Of a DNA stretch of 27,574 bases, positions 25,355 to 27,574 are shown one piece after another. The notes beneath the pieces were generated by a model. That model saw only the letters and a list, made by a program, of their open reading frames with translations. It did no database searches and was not told the origin of the DNA. The DNA is from Geothermovivens sp964644845. GTDB taxonomy: Bacteria > Zhuqueibacterota > Zhuqueibacteria > Oleimicrobiales > Geothermoviventaceae. Position 1 is the stretch's first letter. Each line of letters opens with the position of its first letter. Location of the stretch: assembly GCA_964644845.1 (NCBI GenBank), contig CAZXXS010000086.1, positions 1 through 27,574 of the forward strand. The letters are read 5' to 3'. The position numbers were made by a program, and so were the translations under genes.

Positions 25355-26506
25355 TCACATTTTCGACAAGGATCGCAGGCGTTCCACGATCTCGGGCAAA
25401 ATTTCAAGCGTGTAGTCCACATCTTCCTGTGTGTTATCTGCACCGAGGGAGAAACGCACCGCTGCTCGGGCCAGTTCCAGCGGCACCCCCATGGCGTCCA
25501 GCACGTGCGAAGGAGAAAGTGAACCCGAGGTGCAGGCCGAACCCGCCGATGCCGCCACGCCTTTCATGTCCAAACTCAGAAGCAAGGATTCCCCTTCAAC
25601 GCCACCGAAGGAGACATTCAATGTCCCGGGCAAACGCTGTTCAGGATGCCCATTCAAATGCACATCCTCAACACGCTCGCGAATGCCGCGCCAGAGCTGG
25701 TCTCGTAAGCTCACCAGGTGCGCCACTTTCTCCTCACGACGATCCATCCCCAGTTCTACGGCTCTGGCAAATCCAATTGCACCTGCTACGTTAACGGTGC
25801 TGGCCCTCCGGTTGCGTTCATGTTCGCCACCGTGCAGCAGCGGTTCAAAACGAACACCCCGCCGCACGTAAAGCACACCTACGCCCTTGGGTCCGTTGAT
25901 TTTGTGTCCGGAAAAGCTGGCTAGGTCCACATTCATACTGTCCACGTGGAAAGGAAGTTTGCAAAAGCTTTGCACCGCGTCCGTGTGGAACAAAATGCCC
26001 CGTTCGCGGCAAAGAGCGCCAATTTCAGCGATTGGGTTGATGGTACCGACCTCGTTGTTGGCGTGCATTATGCTCACCAAGATCGTGTCTTCACGCAGCG
26101 CCCGCCGCACAGCATCCGGCAGGACCATTCCGTACTGATCCACTGGAACGTAGCTTACCTCAAAGCCTTGACGCTCCAGGAAACGACACGTCTCCAGGAC
26201 GGCCTTGTGTTCCACACGCGAGGTGACGATGTGTCGACCGCGCTCCCGGTAGGCCCAGGCCACGCCTTTCAAAGCGGTGTTGTCCGCTTCTGTCCCGCTT
26301 CCCACAAAGACAATTTCTGAGGGCCGCGCGCCGATGGCCTCAGCCACCGTTTCGCGGGCGTCCTCCAAAGCGTGTTTTGCCTCACGACCGAAACTGTGCA
26401 CACTGGATGCGTTGCCAAAGCGCTCGGAAAAATACGGCAACATGGCTTCTAGAACTTCGCGAGCCACCGGCGTTGTCGCGTTGTGGTCCAGGTACACGCG
26501 ACGCAC
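25355..26506 (-). CDS. Cysteine desulfurase, IscS/NifS family, paired with mnmA
   Basis: This PLP enzyme takes sulfur from cysteine as a protein persulfide. I place the start at GTG 26506 (383 residues): GGGAGG lies 6 nt upstream and the protein then begins with the family N-terminus Y-L-D-H-N-A-T-T-P. The open frame reaches 26626 without such a site. Key residues: V-E-H-K (98-101), H-A-N-N-E-V-G (148-154), H-T-D-A-V-Q (174-179), S-G-H-K with PLP-Lys202, and S-A-C-T-S-G-S-L (persulfide Cys325), followed by the long, mobile loop of group I enzymes. Neither iscU nor other Fe-S genes accompany it. Direct linkage to mnmA resembles the dedicated desulfurase YrvO of Bacillus, so tRNA thiolation is its most likely job, though a general IscS role is possible. 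Confidence 0.95.
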   Translation of the reverse strand: MRRVYLDHNATTPVAREVLEAMLPYFSERFGNASSVHSFGREAKHALEDARETVAEAIGARPSEIVFVGSGTEADNTALKGVAWAYRERGRHIVTSRVEHKAVLETCRFLERQGFEVSYVPVDQYGMVLPDAVRRALREDTILVSIMHANNEVGTINPIAEIGALCRERGILFHTDAVQSFCKLPFHVDSMNVDLASFSGHKINGPKGVGVLYVRRGVRFEPLLHGGEHERNRRASTVNVAGAIGFARAVELGMDRREEKVAHLVSLRDQLWRGIRERVEDVHLNGHPEQRLPGTLNVSFGGVEGESLLLSLDMKGVAASAGSACTSGSLSPSHVLDAMGVPLELARAAVRFSLGADNTQEDVDYTLEILPEIVERLRSLSKM

Positions 26507-26636
26507 CTTTTCCTCCCGGGTTTGTCTTGGTCTTTCCGTTCCATCCCTTCCCGTGCCAAATTTACGCCTCAGCAGCGTAGGAAACAAGAGACTTGTCGAC
26601 TTTTTCGATTCGGCACAGACAAACACAGGAGAGGGG

Positions 26637-26827
26637 TCGCCGCCCGAAGGTAGATGCGGGGTCGCCAGCAGCGGAATTTACTCTGCGGTGGAAGAAAACA
26701 CTCCGCGCAGCCCAGGCGCACCTCTCTGTGCACCGAAAGTCCCAGTGCGGGCAGCCTTTCGTGCTCACGGCACGATTTGATTCTTCACGGAGAGGAGATA
26801 CGGGGATGAACAAGGATTCGGGGACAC
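26637..26827. repeat. Diverged ~190-bp repeat, copy A
   Basis: It aligns by eye with 27368-27556 in the same orientation over nearly its full length. Shared blocks in order: C-GAAGGT, GGGGTC, GCAGC-GAATT, TCTGC, GAAAACAC, ACCTCTC, a GGCACGATTT-like block (GGCACGATTTG here, AGCACGATTTA in copy B), GGAGAT, GGGGATGAAC and GGGGAT/GGGGAC. The hairpins are degenerate in this copy. No transposase or target duplication is visible. Confidence 0.6.
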
Positions 26828-26833
26828 CCTCCG

Positions 26834-26915
26834 CCCGGGGATCAATCCCCGGGCTACGAAAAAGGGCCGCCGCCTGAAGGCGGCCTGAACTTTGGCTTAC
26901 CAAATGGGCGGCGTT
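26834..26915 (+). repeat. Hairpin module, copy 1
   Basis: It begins with a near-palindrome of 9-bp arms (CCCGGGGAT, CA, ATCCCCGGG; 26834-26853). This runs into GCTACGAAAAA and then a strong hairpin (GCCGCC, TGAA, GGCGGC; 26869-26884). It ends with GGCTTACC and GGGCGGC. It is immediately next to long repeat copy A. Confidence 0.6.
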
Positions 26916-27158
26916 CGGTCCGATCCCCACATCCCCAATTGTCCCCAACATCCCCTCGGAGACGTCACGGCAGTCTTTGCAGCACACCAGCAGCTACCCC
27001 CACCAGCAACGCAAGAAAGCGGTGGGCCAATCAGCTCTCCACGCACTGCTCTTATGCAAGTGCGTCCGCGCGGGCGGACGCGAGGGTGTGCAGCAGTGGA
27101 GTGAACTCCACCCCGTCTGAGACCTGCCCAAGTCCGGCCAGGTCACGCCTTTCGGTCC

Positions 27159-27231
27159 GGAGATCCAATCCCCGGGCTACGAGAGAAAAAAGCTCGCCGC
27201 CTGAAGGCGGCTTAGCTACCCTACGGGCGGC
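27159..27231 (+). repeat. Hairpin module, copy 2
   Basis: It has the same order as copy 1: AATCCCCGGGCTACG, an A-rich stretch, the identical 16-nt hairpin GCCGCCTGAAGGCGGC (27196-27211), then AGCTACC and GGGCGGC. The left arm of the first palindrome is eroded. Confidence 0.6.
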
Positions 27232-27300
27232 AATTGGCGCGAACACCACGTTGCTGCGCGGGCCGACGGCAGCTCGCGCCCGCGGCCCAAACGCCAAACT

Positions 27301-27356
27301 GCTTACGAAAGTCGAACCGGCTTCAGCCGGTTTTCGTCTGGGGTAGCCGGGGAGTT
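27301..27356 (-). repeat. Hairpin module, copy 3, inverted
   Basis: Read on the minus strand it has CTCCCCGGCTAC, GAAAA, then a hairpin AACCGGC, TGAA, GCCGGTT (27332-27315), then CGACTTTCGTAAGC. It keeps the module's order and TGAA loop, but the stem sequence differs with compensating changes on both arms. Confidence 0.55.
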
Positions 27357-27367
27357 CAGCGAAAGGG

Positions 27368-27556
27368 CACGTCCGCGAAGGTGGACGTGGGGTCCTGCAG
27401 CAGCAGAATTCATTCTGCTGCGGGAAAACACACGCGACGCGTACCTCTCCTGGCACGCCAGAAACCCCAGTTTAGTCAACCTTTGCCCAGCACGATTTAC
27501 TCTCCATCCACAAGGAGATCGGGGGATGAACGGGGATTGGGGGATGCCTTTCTGTG
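27368..27556. repeat. Diverged ~190-bp repeat, copy B, with two perfect hairpins
   Basis: This is the partner of 26637-26827. It contains CACGTCC/GGACGTG (7-bp arms, 8-nt loop, 27368-27389) and GCAGCAGAAT, TC, ATTCTGCTGC (10-bp arms, 27400-27421). It ends in GGGGGATGAACGGGGATTGGGGGATG, matching the end of copy A. The window ends shortly after, so its right border is uncertain. Confidence 0.6.
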
Positions 27557-27574
27557 GAGCCAAATGCGAGTTCG

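Larger units (their letters stand above)
26507..27574. other. 1.07-kb non-coding, repeat-rich region at the right edge
   Basis: No gene is supported. It holds two diverged copies of a ~190-bp repeat and three copies of a hairpin module between or beside them (separate entries). Two minus-strand frames (26562-26987 and 27303-27563) translate to similar peptides only because they lie in the two repeat copies. The promoter of the desulfurase operon should lie at its low-coordinate end. The second long repeat runs to within about 20 nt of the window end. Confidence 0.65.

Noticed and set aside
26562..26987. 141-codon minus-strand frame upstream of the cysteine desulfurase
   Set aside because: It lies in a diverged repeat and extends through hairpin sequence; its similarity to the 27303-27563 frame is explained by DNA repeat homology.
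26834..27211. Possible CRISPR-like array from repeated hairpins
   Set aside because: Only two identical 16-nt hairpins more than 300 bp apart, no regular spacing or spacers, and no cas genes.

Overview
The window is a moderately GC-rich bacterial chromosomal segment in which all 14 supported protein genes lie on the minus strand. An outer membrane is implied by a Kdo transferase (waaA/kdtA). Other exported or membrane proteins fit a diderm: a parvulin lipoprotein, a secreted alpha-mannosidase, a DASS transporter and a small exported beta-rich protein. The mix of a LytR_C protein next to kdtA, a UxaE-type tagaturonate epimerase, GH38 and the small exported protein would suit an uncultured lineage of the Fibrobacterota-Chlorobi-Bacteroidota (FCB) side of the tree, possibly thermophilic. 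That placement is inference only; no rRNA or universal marker is present.

Read in the direction of transcription (right to left): a 1.07 kb repeat-rich non-coding block (26507-27574); a cysteine desulfurase and the tRNA thiouridylase mnmA, joined by a structured 147-nt leader; panB-panC plus a GlmU-like nucleotidyltransferase in a tight operon; a small exported hypothetical protein behind a good sigma70-like promoter; a LytR_C membrane protein and waaA; mtnA; a DASS-family anion transporter closed by a convincing intrinsic terminator; a UxaE-type epimerase; an exported GH38 alpha-mannosidase; a xylose-isomerase-family protein; a lipoprotein foldase with two parvulin domains; a 1302-residue hybrid histidine kinase; and a PHP-domain phosphoesterase.

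The genes fall into three themes. One is housekeeping (sulfur transfer to tRNA, pantothenate, UDP-GlcNAc, methionine salvage). One is envelope construction (waaA, LytR_C, parvulin lipoprotein, exported hypothetical). One is sugar or sugar-acid use (GH38, xylose-isomerase relative, UxaE, perhaps the DASS transporter).

No defence system, phage, transposase, CRISPR array, rRNA or tRNA was recognised. The most unusual signals are: (i) a near-perfect Shine-Dalgarno and ATG inside the hybrid kinase gene, placed exactly at the kinase/receiver boundary; (ii) a structured leader with a UUCG-capped hairpin just upstream of mnmA; (iii) a pair of diverged ~190-bp repeats interleaved with three copies of a hairpin module; (iv) a xylose-isomerase relative with an apparently substituted metal ligand, next to an alpha-mannosidase; and (v) a GlmU-like protein lacking its acetyltransferase half, translationally coupled to panC.
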